Assembly (NCBI GenBank): GCA_027604005.1
Contig: JADGJT010000143.1
Location: 1-52,021 of the forward strand
DNA length: 52,021 nt
Direction: 5' to 3'
DNA from: Dinochytrium kinnereticum
Lineage: Eukaryota; Chytridiomycota; Chytridiomycetes; Chytridiales; Chytridiaceae
A program made the position numbers and the translations under genes. Within the stretch, counting starts at the first letter, position 1; each line of letters begins with the position of its first letter. The notes under the pieces were generated by a model that saw only the letters and a program-made list of their open reading frames with translations, did no database searches and was not told the DNA's origin. Shown in pieces: positions 41,946 through 52,021 of the stretch.

Positions 41946-42875
41946 TTAGTAATCCAACCCATGCAGCGTTCGAAAGTTTTTATGATCCTCCTCAACCCTG
42001 TCAATATTATCACTGATACCCTTGACCGTCTCAAAATAAAAATCAAACAGACTATCCACAGACTCAATAAACTGCGCCTCAGGCTCCACCAAATCCTTCT
42101 CAACCTCCATCTTTGTCAACTCCATCCTAAGCCTATGATGCGCCGCCTCAATGACCCTAAGCTGATCCACCACCTCCGCCCACTGAACAAACCGCCCAGA
42201 AAACGCCTTGGACCTCTGAACAGTCTCCAACCTCACCCTCGTCATCTCAAGCTCTCCAACCATCTTATCAGCACGCGACATCATCATGCTCGCCCAATTC
42301 GAAGGCCACGAGGATTCAATCTCACGGGTTCCAACAGCCAATTTGGAATCCAACACCCCCACCTCCTGAGGGGTTCGCTTCCGCGATAAAGCAGCTTCAG
42401 CGATCAAGAACCCCCCAGACCCAGCCGAACACTCCCCCCCGATATTACCTCTGATTCCAAAAAACACAAGCGCAGCCTTATTCCTCAACTCGTTCAACCT
42501 TCGATCCTGAATCTCAACCAACACCGACACCCGATTCAACTTTGCAACATTCTCGGAGTGAAGAGATCTGGATGCAGTGAGGGCGGATTCAAGTTCATGG
42601 ATCCGATCGTCCATCTCCTTCTTCCTTTGGATCGCTCTCGCTCGCTCCTGCTTCAAGCTCGCTATGCTGATGTCGTACTCATGGAATGGTTTGAGGGTGT
42701 TGATTTGAGTTGAGGTGGTGTTCATCTGGGATTGGAGGTAGAGAATACGGGATTCGATGGCGTCCGTTGCTTCCCTCTCTCGTTTAATCTTGGAGAGGAG
42801 GGAGGGTTCTATGAGAGAGTTTGGTGAGGGAGTGATTCGGGCATTATTGTCGATGCAGCAGCTGGGAATCCGCAC
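41946..42875 (-). CDS. Coiled-coil protein, function unknown (5' end unresolved)
   Basis: One open frame of about 309 codons ending at 41946. Extended heptad-like regions cover most of it (ERARAIQRKKEMDDRIHELE; WAEVVDQLRVIEAAHHRLRM), separated by a Gly/Ser-rich stretch (~residues 140-160). The C-terminal ~110 residues (SSWPSNWASMMMSRADKMV ... RTLHGLDY) look compact and conserved-like. I do not recognise the family. The frame has no good upstream ATG: the first internal ATG corresponds to MNTTSTQINTLKPF (~42722). A possible upstream exon with ATG near 42930 and a GTGAG donor does not join in frame. The true start is therefore either internal or in an exon I cannot place. Confidence 0.6.
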   Translation of the reverse strand: MRIPSCCIDNNARITPSPNSLIEPSLLSKIKREREATDAIESRILYLQSQMNTTSTQINTLKPFHEYDISIASLKQERARAIQRKKEMDDRIHELESALTASRSLHSENVAKLNRVSVLVEIQDRRLNELRNKAALVFFGIRGNIGGECSAGSGGFLIAEAALSRKRTPQEVGVLDSKLAVGTREIESSWPSNWASMMMSRADKMVGELEMTRVRLETVQRSKAFSGRFVQWAEVVDQLRVIEAAHHRLRMELTKMEVEKDLVEPEAQFIESVDSLFDFYFETVKGISDNIDRVEEDHKNFRTLHGLDY

Positions 42876-44122
42876 GCTGTCCTCAAAGGCATACGAATCT
42901 CACCAGTGTCCTTTTGAAAGAACATTTTTAGCTTTCAGCGGCTTCTGTGGTCGTCACAGTGTCGAGCTTTAGACAGTTTAATGTACGACTATGAAACCAA
43001 TTCTCAAAACCATGAAGCGCTTTTTTTTCAATGTCCACTTCAACCATCACAACCCAAGACACGAAGCCTCAAAGCAAAGGGAAGACTTGCCGACAACGAT
43101 ATCAGCAAACGCAAAACAACAACAACAACAGCAACAACAAATCACCCAAACCCTCGCCCAACCACACCTCCTCCACAAAAAACAAAAAATACATAATGAT
43201 CCAAAAGAGCAGAATCTCAGATGCCATCAACAGCCAACATAAAGAAAAAAAAAAACCGGCAACATATAACCACCATTCCTCAACGAAGAAGAAAAAACCA
43301 GGCCGAAAATAAACCCATGTGAGGTACGCAGTGAAAAGAAAGTAAGAAAGACAGAGACATACAGGCGTAGCCCTCAAAAAAGAAAAGGTGAAGAGAAGGT
43401 GCGGCCGCGCGCAATGCCAAAAATGATACCACGCAAAAAGAAGGGAAAAGGCAACCTAAACCGACCCATTAATCTCACAACCGATCCCCAAACCCTTTCA
43501 CTCGGCCTCCACACCAACAGAGAAGGCCCCAGCCAAAAGTAAACAACCGACGGGAGAAGGAAAAACAAAACTGGAAAGAGAAAAAAGGCAAAAACAACTG
43601 ATCAAAATAAAACGTTGAAGAGACATCATATTAAAAAAAAACACAAAAGAAAAAACTAACAACACCAAACGCACAACCAAACAAACGATCAGAAGAACGA
43701 CAACCCAAACAAAAAGGAGAAAAAAGCAAAAACAAACGATGTTGATCCCGACACAGAAACACCCATCAGAGTGAAGCCAACAAAATGGGTAAAAAAAGAA
43801 GACGAAAAAATCGGAAGAGGCCCCTAATGACAGGTTTGAGGTAAAAGGAGGAGGGTAGCAGTGGATCCTCTTTTGACGGGGGAAAAAGCAGATATATGGA
43901 GATAATCCAAAGCATTAGTGGGAGGTAATTCCAGTAACCGGGACTTAGGAGACAGCAATTTAACAACAACGTTAAGGGGAATATCAATTCCCATGGGGCG
44001 GGAGGGAGCGAAGGCAACCAAGGCCTCGCCAAAATAAAGAAAATATACCCGAGCAACCCGCCAACCATTACCGAATGAAAATGAAGGGAAAGAGTGAGAG
44101 AAGAAGGAATGCAACTCCTCCA
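42876..44122. other. Long A/C-rich region downstream of the transporter gene
   Basis: About 1.25 kb without a supported gene. From ~43010 to ~43800 the plus strand is strikingly A-rich and C-rich and poor in T, with a CAA/CAG run at ~43117-43141 and several A-runs. On the minus strand this is a U/G-rich 3' region immediately following the sugar-transporter stop. It may be a long 3' UTR. Open frames in it are low-complexity (Gln/Asn/Lys- or Phe/Leu-rich) and are not called. Confidence 0.4.
43117..43141 (+). repeat. CAA/CAG trinucleotide microsatellite
   Basis: Run of AAC/CAA units with one CAG interruption inside the A/C-rich noncoding stretch. It is short, lies outside any called gene and is probably length-variable. 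Confidence 0.6.
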
Positions 44123-46887
44123 TCATCTCCCATATCCCCCTCCACCCCGTCTCGGCGCAATCCCTAACTCCTCCTCAAGACTATCCACATCATCCTCCTG
44201 TCTCCTTCCATACGGCCTATATTCCCCATCGTCGTCCTCATCCTCATCCTCCTCATCCTCATCCTCATACTCCAACCCCCCAAGCGAAGGATCCGTCCCA
44301 GCACTGCCCTTCCGTCTCAAAAACCTTTCAGGAACAGGTGTCCCAGCTGACTTTCGTGAAGGCAACGACCCAGCATTCGAGTTCGCCCTCTCCAACCTCG
44401 GATGATCGGCAACATCGAGATCCGAGAGCTCATCCGTCGAGTCACGACCGTCTCCGCCGTCGTCCGGTCTGCGCGAGACAGAAGCCGACCTCCGCCGTCG
44501 TCTCTGGCGGTCATCTTCCTCCGTGCTTCGACGATTCCGATGAGGAGAGTGAGACCGCGGGGCGGGGCGAGACGGGGAAGAGGTGGAGGAGAGCATGGAG
44601 ATTGGGGTGTTGGGGACAGAGGTGGAGGCGGTGGACAGGTTGTGAGAGTAGTCGTCGACGTCGGCGTTCAGGCCGATGGAGGTCGTCGAATTAAGGGGCT
44701 GCAATCGGTTCTTTGTGGAGTCATTGCTCTTTCTTCTTTTTGGAGAAGGGGTGCCTGATCGCTTACGATTCTTACGACCTGGACCTTGGCGATTATCCCG
44801 ACCCGCTTCGCCACCCTCCTCCTGATGCCCAGCCTCATCTCTACCTTCCTCCTCGCCCTCATACGCAACGGTCCCCTCCTCATCCCTCTTCCTCCCCTTC
44901 TTCCCCATCTTCCACGAAAACGACTTCCGTTCCGCACCTCGAGTGTTCGGAGCATCCCTAAGATCATACCTCCAATCCCAATCCCCGGTGGAGATGACGG
45001 CCATGTTATCCCCAAACACATCATCCATCTCCTCCAGAGTCCTCCCCCGAGTCTCAGGAATAAACTGCAACGTCCAAAGCGTCATCAGGAAACAACACCC
45101 CGCAAAAATAAGGTAAAAAAAGAACTTGATCTGCGTAAAGATCGAGGGGGCCACCAGAGCGATGATGAAATTCCAGAACCAATTCGACATGGTCGATAGG
45201 CCGGTGCCTTTCGCTCGAATCCGAAGAGGAAAGATCTCGGATTGGTATGTCCACACTACTGGTCCCCACGTGCATGCAAACGAGATCGTGAACCCATAAA
45301 TCCCAAATATAGCAAACCACGAAAGCCAATAGTAATCCTTCTTTGGAAAGTTGGTCGAGACGTACCCAAAGGCAAACACCATAAGATGAGAGATCATCAT
45401 GGCGACACCACCCCAGATCAGAAGGGGTCTACGACCGAACCTCTCCACACCCCACATCCCAGGAATGGTCGAGACCAGGTTGATAAAGGCGTTGATGATC
45501 ACGAAAACAACTGAGGAGAGAATGATGTTCTCGAAACCAAGCTGGCCAAATAGCTCTGATCCGTAGTAAAGGATCACGTTGATGCCTGTCCATTGCTGCC
45601 AAGCCTGATTACCTATTCCTATAATCAACCTCCGCCGCACCCCTGGTTTGAACAACTCACTCCTGCAAAGCAATCAGAATATTACAGGGAGGATAAGGAT
45701 GTTAGATCTATGATAACCGAAATCTCTCTACCAATTCAACTACGAAAAGATAATCAAAGGGGATAAGCAAAAGAAAGAAAACGACAAAAAAAAAACAACA
45801 AATAACAAACGCACCAAGTGGCCGTCCCAATCTGCCTCTCAAACTCTATACTCGCCCGAATAGCCCCATACTCCACCTCAATCGCCCGATCATTTATATT
45901 CAAACCTCTCAGCCTAGCAATGGTGGCAAGACCTTCATCATGCCTTCCCTTTTCAGCAAGCCAACGAGGAGATCGAGGCATCCTCAACATCACCAATGAC
46001 AGCAACACCCCTGGAAGCATCTGCATGCCAAAGGCCACCCGCCATCGCAGATGACTTTCTTCTGGTAGCGCTTTGAAGATGATACCATTCACGCAGGAGG
46101 CCATGAAAATCTAAAGCGGAAGGCGTTGAAGTGTTAATGTGTGATTTAAATCCTTCCATCTAACCCCCCCCCCAAAAAAACCCAAAAAGTCTCACCCCAA
46201 ACGTTATCATAAGCTGATAAATAGTCGTCAACCGTCCACGAATCTGCGGTGGCGACGTCTCCGAGATATAAAGCGGCACCGACATGGATAAAACCCCAAT
46301 GGAGACCCCAGAAAGCACCCGTGACAAAACCAGCACCTGAATCGTGAACGTAAAAGTCTGAATGGCTCCACCCAATGTGAAAAGGAAACCACCGAGCATG
46401 ATTACAGGTTTCCGACCAAGCTTATCAGCAAGGACAGAGACAATGCCGGCTCCAATGATGCAACCGAAAAGGAAGGAAGATGTGATGAGGCCTTAAAGAG
46501 AAGAAAATGTTAGAAGGATTGGGTGATGGTGTGGTTGGACGGGGAGTGATGGGAGACAGACACACCTTTTCGGAAATCGCTGTCGGGCGGATCGTAACAT
46601 GTGCTTGGGATATGCTCATCCTCGCAGTTCGTCAGTCCAAACGTAACATTGAACGTCCTCATAACCAGGATTTGACTTGAATAAAGAAAGGTGTTAGAGG
46701 AGGCATCTCACCCATCAAACCATCCGAGAAGAGGAAACAACAGCAACAAAAAAAAAAAGGGATGCGAAAAGACCATCACCCACTTGATGATCCCGATCTC
46801 ATATCCAAAGAGAAAGCCTCCCATGCTGGAGGCAAACGCCACCAGCCATACAAAGACTCTTCTCGTCCTCTCAGAATCCTTTTGCAT
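44123..46887 (-). CDS. MFS sugar transporter with long charged C-terminal tail
   Basis: Twelve-helix sugar-porter of the hexose transporter family. Start ATG at 46887 (MQKDSERTRRVFVWL). The first helix ends FGYEIGIINQILVM once a GTGGGT...CAAG intron is removed. Family motifs: LADKLGRKPV between helices 2 and 3, PLYISETSPPQIRGRL, the QQWTGINVILYY helix-7 signature, GVERFGRRPLL, and PETRGRTLEEMD at the end of helix 12. After that motif the protein continues for about 300 residues of Arg/Ser/Asp-rich, low-complexity cytosolic sequence, including an Asp/Glu run (~44230-44275). Ordinary hexose transporters have 30-60 residues here. Long tails are known in glucose sensors such as Snf3/Rgt2, but I see no clear copy of their tail motifs. 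Substrate unknown. Confidence 0.9.
44235..44272. repeat. TCCTCA-type microsatellite encoding an acidic run
   Basis: Imperfect CCT/CAT hexanucleotide repeat inside the transporter tail. Read on the minus strand it gives an alternating Asp/Glu run near the C-terminus. It is prone to slippage, so length may vary between strains. Confidence 0.6.
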
Positions 46888-47150
46888 TGCGGGCTATAAG
46901 TTGTGATGAAGATGGGATGGCGGAGGAGGTGTATGGGTTATGAGAGAAGAACTTGGAGACGGAGGTTTGGGCAGTTGAGGGTGATGACGGTTGTGCTGAG
47001 AAGGACGGACGATGATGAGAGGTCAGGCGGGCTTTGTCGATCCCAAGCGATGGTTGGTCCGAGAGAGCCCTCAGGGCCAAGGCATGGGATGGGATGGGAG
47101 GATGAGAGAGTGTTGCGGTTAAGGAGGTGCAGAAGGTTGAGGTGGTTGAT
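46888..47150. promoter_or_regulatory. Upstream region of the sugar transporter
   Basis: 263 nt between the transporter start codon and the minisatellite. It should hold the promoter. G/A-rich on the plus strand (C/T-rich on the coding strand). No specific box can be called. Confidence 0.35.
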
Positions 47151-47285
47151 GCGGTGGTGAGGTGGTGGTGAGGTATCGTTGGGTGAGGAGGTGGTGAGGT
47201 GTCGTTGGGTGAGGTGGTGGTGAGGTGTCGTTGGGTGAGGTGGTGAGGTGTCGTTAAGGGTGGTGAGGTGTCGTTGGGTGTCGGT
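47151..47285. repeat. Minisatellite, ~23-nt unit
   Basis: Tandem copies of a unit close to GGTGGTGAGGTGTCGTTGG followed by GTGA; about five imperfect copies, with spacing from 19 to 26 nt because of internal GGT slippage. It lies ~260 nt upstream of the sugar-transporter start codon. It could modulate that promoter or be neutral. G-rich tracts on the plus strand could allow G-quadruplex structure. Confidence 0.75.
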
Positions 47286-48751
47286 AAAGGGTAAAGGTGA
47301 GGGTGGAAATGGCAATAATAATAATTAATGGCAGTGAACAGTCAAGACGAAAGAACTCTTCCGGATGCTGCTCAACCAATGAAAGCAGGGCGCGGTGTGT
47401 ATGCACACCCTGTCACACGCTGTCACACGCATGCAAAAAGAAAATTAATTAAAAAAGCAATTAAATCCAGACAGAGGGTATCAACCAGACGGTATATAAT
47501 CTGCGAGCAAGGGTCAGACACGGTCAGTTGGGTACCAACTTTTCAACTCCCGTATATACCAACTACTTCCAGCAGCAAGTTGTGTTTTGGTGACAGAGAG
47601 TTTGTGGTACGATAGAAATCTCCCATGCGAGACCCTTCTATCACCGCCATTGCGAGTGGGCTCAGGTGCCTTCATCATGGACCGATAACTCGTCCACTTG
47701 AAGAACGGTACATGTCCCTCTGACGAGAACCCCAGCGCTTGGCACCGTAAGCCCTGGTCCACGACTTGTTGTTTCCCCCGGAAAAGACCTCGACTCCAAG
47801 CAGTCTGGATCGAATCGACACATTAATTAAAAGGCTTGAGGCCTGGTACCATCTTTGAGTGTTCCGCCCCCCGGATGGTCGATGTATAGGCAGCTTACCG
47901 ATAATGTTCCCATCGAGAGGTTGACCAACCGTGGCAGGGCGTAATGCTGGACAACAAATTCTACATCGACAATGCCACTATTCTCGCATGCGGGGCGCTG
48001 GATTCTTCTTCTGCTATTATGCAGATGTCTTGTGTTCGATATGACAGTGCTGCCTAAATCACTTAGTAGGAGTCGACGCCTTGCATTATTACAGCGACAA
48101 TTGCATCATGCCTCTTGGCCTTAGCCAGAGCCTACCGCGCCGACAGAGATATCACGAATTTGTAGGGCACTGTTTGGGAAACGTCCGCTCAACCAACCCT
48201 CACGGCACCATCTCGCGAACCTTTTCCCACTCACAGCACCTAAGAAGCACACTCACTAGCGACAGGGAGGACCTTGCACTGAGGGATGGTTTCCTTGCCT
48301 TTCAGAAGTCGCTCCAACAACAGACAGCAGCCACCCAACCCTCTCTGCCTTGGCCACTTGGACACCATACGACAGAGAGTCATACCGCGTAAACTGCCCC
48401 GAAAGAAACAAAGCAGACTTCCATATCTACTGCAAGCAAAGGTGCCCACAGAGTATAAACCACGCAGCTAGCAATAATACTTATGCAAGTCACAAAAACA
48501 GAACACATTTGTTATTTCTAGAACAATCTTTCAACTTTCAACTGTTACGAGAAATACTCTAATTAGGAGAAAGGTAGGACAAAGATACATACAGACTGGG
48601 TTTTAAAAGATATCCCAGACAAGTCTTTGAGAGATATCCCACAGAAACCTTCTTCAGAATCTGCAGGACACACTGCAAACATTCCCCCGTCCTTACGAAC
48701 GTCCAGTGTCAGCATGACCGGCACCTGCGTACCGTTTGCCACCTCTAGGCA
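47286..48751. other. Region without a supportable gene; possible decayed ectodomain
   Basis: Nearly 1.5 kb with only short, mutually shifted frames. Pieces such as DNKFYIDNATILACGALD (~47945-48000) and a Cys-containing segment (NCPERNKADFHIYCKQRC, ~48390-48445) look like fragments of a secreted or extracellular domain but cannot be joined by plausible introns. Given the SH3/TM remnants just downstream they may be the broken N-terminal half of the same gene. A normal gene with unusual introns is the alternative. Confidence 0.35.
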
Positions 48752-50439
48752 ATGCTCTCTCTCATTGAAGAGTTGAGCTCTCCGATCCCCCTTCTCCATT
48801 CTTCATGCTGCATGCTGGAAGAGTTTGATTCCTGCATCGAAAGCAGGCAAAATACCAGCTCTATCCTGCACACGGCTGCCCAGGATGGCAAGGATCTGGC
48901 CTCCGCTACCGCACCACAACCTATTGGAGGTTCGTCTGTCCCGTTGCAACCCCACCGGAATTGCCATCACAACATGCCGAACATTCTGTTTACCAACCCC
49001 GAGATCTCGACGACGCCTTCTCCTCAGCACGAATTGTTAAGGGTTGAGCTGTTGAGCTTTGTCAATGCTCAACCTGTCGAAGATCCCTTGCGCCGGACTC
49101 CACCCATGAACGTCTGCATCTTGGCAAACTCGGATGTCCCTGCTGATCTCCATGGTTTCTATGAGGCCCCTGCTGATTACTTTTGTGCTGCAATTCCCCT
49201 TCAGGCTTGCTGTCGCAATGTTCCTGGATTTGTTCCCCTTCAGCAACCCGTTGTGTCGACCTGCACCAGCGCTGCCGCTGCGCGCACTTCCACTCAGCCA
49301 CTGCCGCTGCCTCCTCAACGACCAGCTTCCGCCCCATTGTTGGGTTCTCATCTACCACTTCTTCCACCGCTACCGCAACCAATACTAAGGCATTCACTTC
49401 CAACTCCACCGCTGCAGCTGATCAGAAGATTCTTGGTCTCTCTCTTCCCATTTATTATCGGTGCGTTGGTGGGCCGCACCGTCGTCATCATTGCTCTTGT
49501 TGTGGGCCTTGTCTTTTGCGCGAGGAGAAGGAAGGGCAGTAAAAACCAGGCGTCCAGCATGGTTTACAACAAAAATGCCGGGAACGCCAAGCTCACCCCT
49601 CCTTGTGGTGCTTTTGGGGCGCCGCCCCCCAAGAAGTTTGCCACATCGCCTTCTGAATAGGGTCAGAGCGATATGAGGTACTCAGACAGGGGATTCCAGG
49701 AGTTTGCTGGATAGCAGAGAGCTCCTATGTCTGGGGGGTTCAATGCTTCGTCACCTGATAACAATGATATGATGTATGAAAATGGCAACGGGGGAATTAG
49801 GAGGGCTGGGGCGCGGCCGTAGGTGCTGCTCTCAGTCGTGGTGCGGCGGCCGCTGCTGTTGCTGCCCAGAACGGTGGTAACAGAGAGACGATGGAGGCTG
49901 TATTTAATTACGTCCCGATCCTGTCAATGAGATTTACCTTTGTGAGTTGAACTTATTGCTTCATCTTTTCAGTTTGTTTTGTGACTTTTTCTTTTCATCT
50001 ATTCATAATACTTAACCCTCCCCCCCCCCCCTTTTATTTAATATTTTTGCTTTCCACAGATATCGGAGACCCCGTGATTGTCGAGTGCCAATTCGACAAT
50101 AGTTTGGGTTACGTCTCCAACATAACCACTCAGCAGGAAGGTGCCTTCCCTGTCGCTTGTGTTGCGCCCTACGGAACCAACGAGTCCGACCAGCGCACCA
50201 CTCTCGGAGGCGAGTCGGTCAATTTCCCGGTCGCCAACAACGGCACGGGAGGTGCTGACCCATCGAGGAGCAGCTTCACTATCAGGCAGAGGCATAGCGG
50301 TATGTTTGGTCCTCCTCCAGGATTTAGGGAGACGATGTACACGGATGCTAGGCCTGAGATGGGAACGGTGGTGGGTTTCCGGGGAGGCGAGGGAACGTTG
50401 AACGCTTCGGTGGGGCACAGAGTGTGCCGTATACACTGA
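48752..50439 (+). pseudogene. Probable frame-disrupted single-pass membrane receptor with SH3 domain
   Basis: Parts are clear but lie in different frames. A Ser/Thr-rich stalk (FSSTTSSTATATNTKAFTS, ~49345-49400) sits in one frame; the transmembrane helix (FIIGALVGRTVVIIALVVGL, ~49450-49515) with a basic stop-transfer CARRRKGS is in another, so an apparent 1-nt shift lies near 49450. A cytosolic Ala/Asn-rich linker follows, containing in-frame stops. An SH3-like domain then spans EIYLY (~49930), a GTGAG...CACAG intron, and IGDPVIVECQFDNSLGYVS ... QEGAFPVACVAPYG (50060-50175), and the frame ends at 50439. Stalk-TM-SH3 proteins are common in early-diverging fungi. Either the gene is decayed or the assembly has indel errors here. 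No restored reading is offered. Confidence 0.5.
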
Positions 50440-51862
50440 TTACAAAAGGTGGTTTTTGTTTTTTTTTTGGTTTTTTTGGTTTGGTTTATGGATGGCTGTG
50501 GGGTGGTTGTCTTGCGGATCGGCGATGATCGATTTTCTCGTCGATGTTCGGTGAAGGTGTTGATCCCGCTCTCACGCGTCCATTCCAAACAACGGAATTA
50601 AGGTCAGACAACGACGAGGACGACCTTTTTTCGAGTCATTCGGGATGCCTTTTCACGTTTCACCACATTGTTCCTTTTCATGGAATATCCTTGACCTTGA
50701 GTTGATCCCGGGCATTTTCTGTTTTCCCCTTGTCGTCGTTACCAGTCCGTTTTGCAGGCTTCTCAAGCAGATCTGCGTATTGGGCCTTCTTGCCTTCACT
50801 CGTATATGAACTTCTTTTCTTATCGATGTTCTACTCTTCTTTTTATACGTGACCTCCTTTTGTACGTGGCTTTATGTCTTTTCTTCTTCTTCTTCTTCTT
50901 CTTCTTTTTTTTTTTTGTCCATTTTGGTCGTTACTTTTCTCTTCTTTTTTTTGTTTCTTCTTTTCTTTTCTTCCCACAGCGATCGTGCTTTTTTTCCTTC
51001 TTCTTCCTATGTTTTTTTTTTCTCTCTCCCCCCATTTTATTTCTTTTCCTGTTCATTTAATCTTTCTATTTTTATTATTATTCTCTGTATTTACTCTGAA
51101 ACATGATATCTGGTCTTGGCCTGTAGACGATTATCATCCCCTGTTTGTTTGGGAGTGTTGGTCCAATAATGAAGGAGATGCCATGGTGTCAGCCCGAAAC
51201 TGAGAACATTTTTTCCGCAACGAGACATCATGTGTTTTATTTTTATTATTGTCACCTCACGCAAAATGAAAGGATCAAAAGAAGGATGAAGGGAAATATT
51301 GGCATGTTTAACAGCCGTCAACGGGTATCGAGCGGAGAGCTTTGGTTCAAGTAGCGGCGGTGGTGGAGAAGGGAGGTCACCACCACCTGTATTTGTCGGC
51401 TACGCGTTCTCCAGACGTGTCAAAGGCGCAGTGGTCGTGCCCTGGGATGCACGCGTGCGTGAGAGAAAAGGTTGTTAAGTAACGATGACTCTCAAAAACC
51501 ATGGCTGTGACTCCATTCGGTCTCTCGAATGACGCTCGGTCGTTTAAAAGATGATTTTAGGCGGTCTGGAAGACAGGCAGGTATGGACGCTCGATTGCCT
51601 CAGTTTCAAATGGAAGAAGTTTCCTTGTCTCTTTTTTAGAGTTCTCAACCCGCGGCTGTGCAAAGGAAATAAATCTCTCTCAAGAGCATTCTCTATTTTA
51701 AAACGTCTACTTCTATAATGGTTAAACAGCTGTAATAGAGAAAACACAAAGTATGAGCTGATGCGATTTGTAAGGAAAGGCCAATCACTTGTTGTTGTTA
51801 TTGTCGTCGTTCTTTCGAACACCACCTGCCATAGCCGTCACGTTTAAAGACCGAGGCTCTGA
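50440..51862. other. T-rich intergenic region
   Basis: About 1.4 kb between the SH3 frame and the last exon of the right-edge gene. The first part holds T/G runs (50450-50500). A stretch at ~50820-51080 is almost pure pyrimidine on the plus strand. Open frames here are Phe/Leu/Ser strings from that composition. Nothing in 51100-51860 shows a domain or an RNA fold I can support. Confidence 0.4.
50878..50920. repeat. CTT microsatellite followed by a T-run
   Basis: About eight CTT/TTC units run directly into a T-run of about a dozen bases. It is part of the larger pyrimidine tract and noncoding in every plausible model. Confidence 0.75.
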
Positions 51863-51970
51863 TTACGGTTGGGCGGGGCGGTATGGTGCTTGATAAGCTT
51901 GTGGGGCCATGGGCTGAGTTGCTTGTGAGGGGTGATAATAATGCGTCGATGGATCAGGTCCATATACCAT
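51863..51970 (-). CDS. Last exon of a gene continuing beyond the right edge (partial)
   Basis: On the minus strand a textbook acceptor (pyrimidine tract ending TTTTCAG, with TACTGAC about 18 nt upstream) is followed by 36 in-frame codons: MVYGPDPSTHYYHPSQ and a Pro/Gln/Tyr-rich end APYRPAQP, then TAA. The upstream exon must lie in or beyond 51971-52021. The tail has no domain; Pro/Gln/Tyr-rich C-termini occur in many RNA-binding and regulatory proteins. The call rests on splice signal and composition only. Confidence 0.5.
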   Translation of the reverse strand: MVYGPDPSTHYYHPSQATQPMAPQAYQAPYRPAQP

Positions 51971-52021
51971 CTGAAAACCAGAGAAATAGTCAGTATAATG
52001 TGAACAACTCCAACATTCTAG

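Noticed and set aside
44313..45199. Several long open frames opposite the transporter tail
   Set aside because: They are reverse-strand shadows of an Arg/Ser/Asp-rich coding region; low complexity prevents stops on the other strand.
45725..45790. tRNA-like D-arm on the minus strand (GTAGTTGAATTGGTAGAG) in the sugar-transporter gene
   Set aside because: It lies inside the intron near 45680-45830, and no T-arm of the GGTTCRANYCC type or matching acceptor stem follows at the right distance.
47151..47285. CRISPR-like array
   Set aside because: Repeats are directly tandem with no unique spacers, and the genome is eukaryotic; it is a minisatellite.
50752..51203. Phe/Leu-rich hydrophobic frames suggesting membrane proteins
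   Set aside because: They arise from the pyrimidine-only tract in all three plus frames; no start context or downstream exon.

Overview
This is a gene-dense eukaryotic window, most likely from a zoosporic (flagellated) fungus of the chytrid type. The grounds are: a complete outer-arm axonemal dynein heavy chain, which requires a motile flagellum; about 15 protein genes in 52 kb; very short GT-AG introns (mostly 36-60 nt, many with a CTAAC/CTAAT-like branch site); fungal-style HEM2, PEX6, a CLC-3/Gef1-type channel and a bZIP factor; and a gene that looks like the fungal DUF2433 family. The fungal and chytrid assignment is inference. Exon chains below were joined by hand from splice sites and reading frame. 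Where every junction closes in frame I give the resulting length.

Layout. 0.4-14.4 kb (minus): beta-type outer-arm dynein heavy chain (9 exons, 4,524 aa, one exon of 9.2 kb). 14.8-16.5 kb (minus): short kinesin (488 aa). 16.7-19.2 kb (minus): F-box protein with a putative propeller and two C-terminal CUE domains (718 aa). 19.3-20.7 kb (plus): mitochondrial FAD/folate-type carrier, head-to-head with the F-box gene. 20.6-21.3 kb (minus): small multi-pass membrane protein. 21.7-25.5 kb (plus): DUF2433/metallophosphoesterase-like + RRM + tryptophan-rich tail (1,083 aa). 25.7-26.6 kb (minus): CCDC25-type NFACT-R protein. 26.8-28.6 kb (minus): short/branched-chain acyl-CoA dehydrogenase. 28.8-30.1 kb (minus): mitochondrial ribosomal protein L1, head-to-head with PEX6 (30.2-34.0 kb, plus), which is followed 22 nt later by an HTD2/MaoC-like dehydratase (34.0-35.0 kb, plus). 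35.0-38.4 kb (minus): CLC chloride/proton exchanger. 38.5-40.0 kb (minus): HEM2. 40.4-41.5 kb (plus): bZIP factor. 41.9-42.9 kb (minus): coiled-coil orphan. 44.1-46.9 kb (minus): MFS sugar transporter with a tail of about 300 residues. 47-50.5 kb: minisatellite and what looks like a frame-disrupted SH3 membrane-receptor gene. The last exon of a further minus-strand gene lies at the right edge.

How the genes relate. There is no operon or biosynthetic cluster. The shared themes are motility (dynein, kinesin), ubiquitin handling (F-box/CUE) and organelle metabolism: FAD import, a flavin-dependent acyl-CoA dehydrogenase, mitochondrial ribosome, mitochondrial or peroxisomal acyl-thioester dehydratase, peroxin, haem synthesis. 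Intergenic spaces are often below 100 nt, so several gene pairs must share promoters or terminators.

The most unusual items are the F-box/propeller/double-CUE architecture, the DUF2433-RRM protein with 28 tryptophans in disordered sequence, the 22-nt PEX6/HTD2-like spacing, and the decayed or mis-sequenced receptor locus. I found no mobile element, CRISPR array, tRNA or rRNA that I could support.
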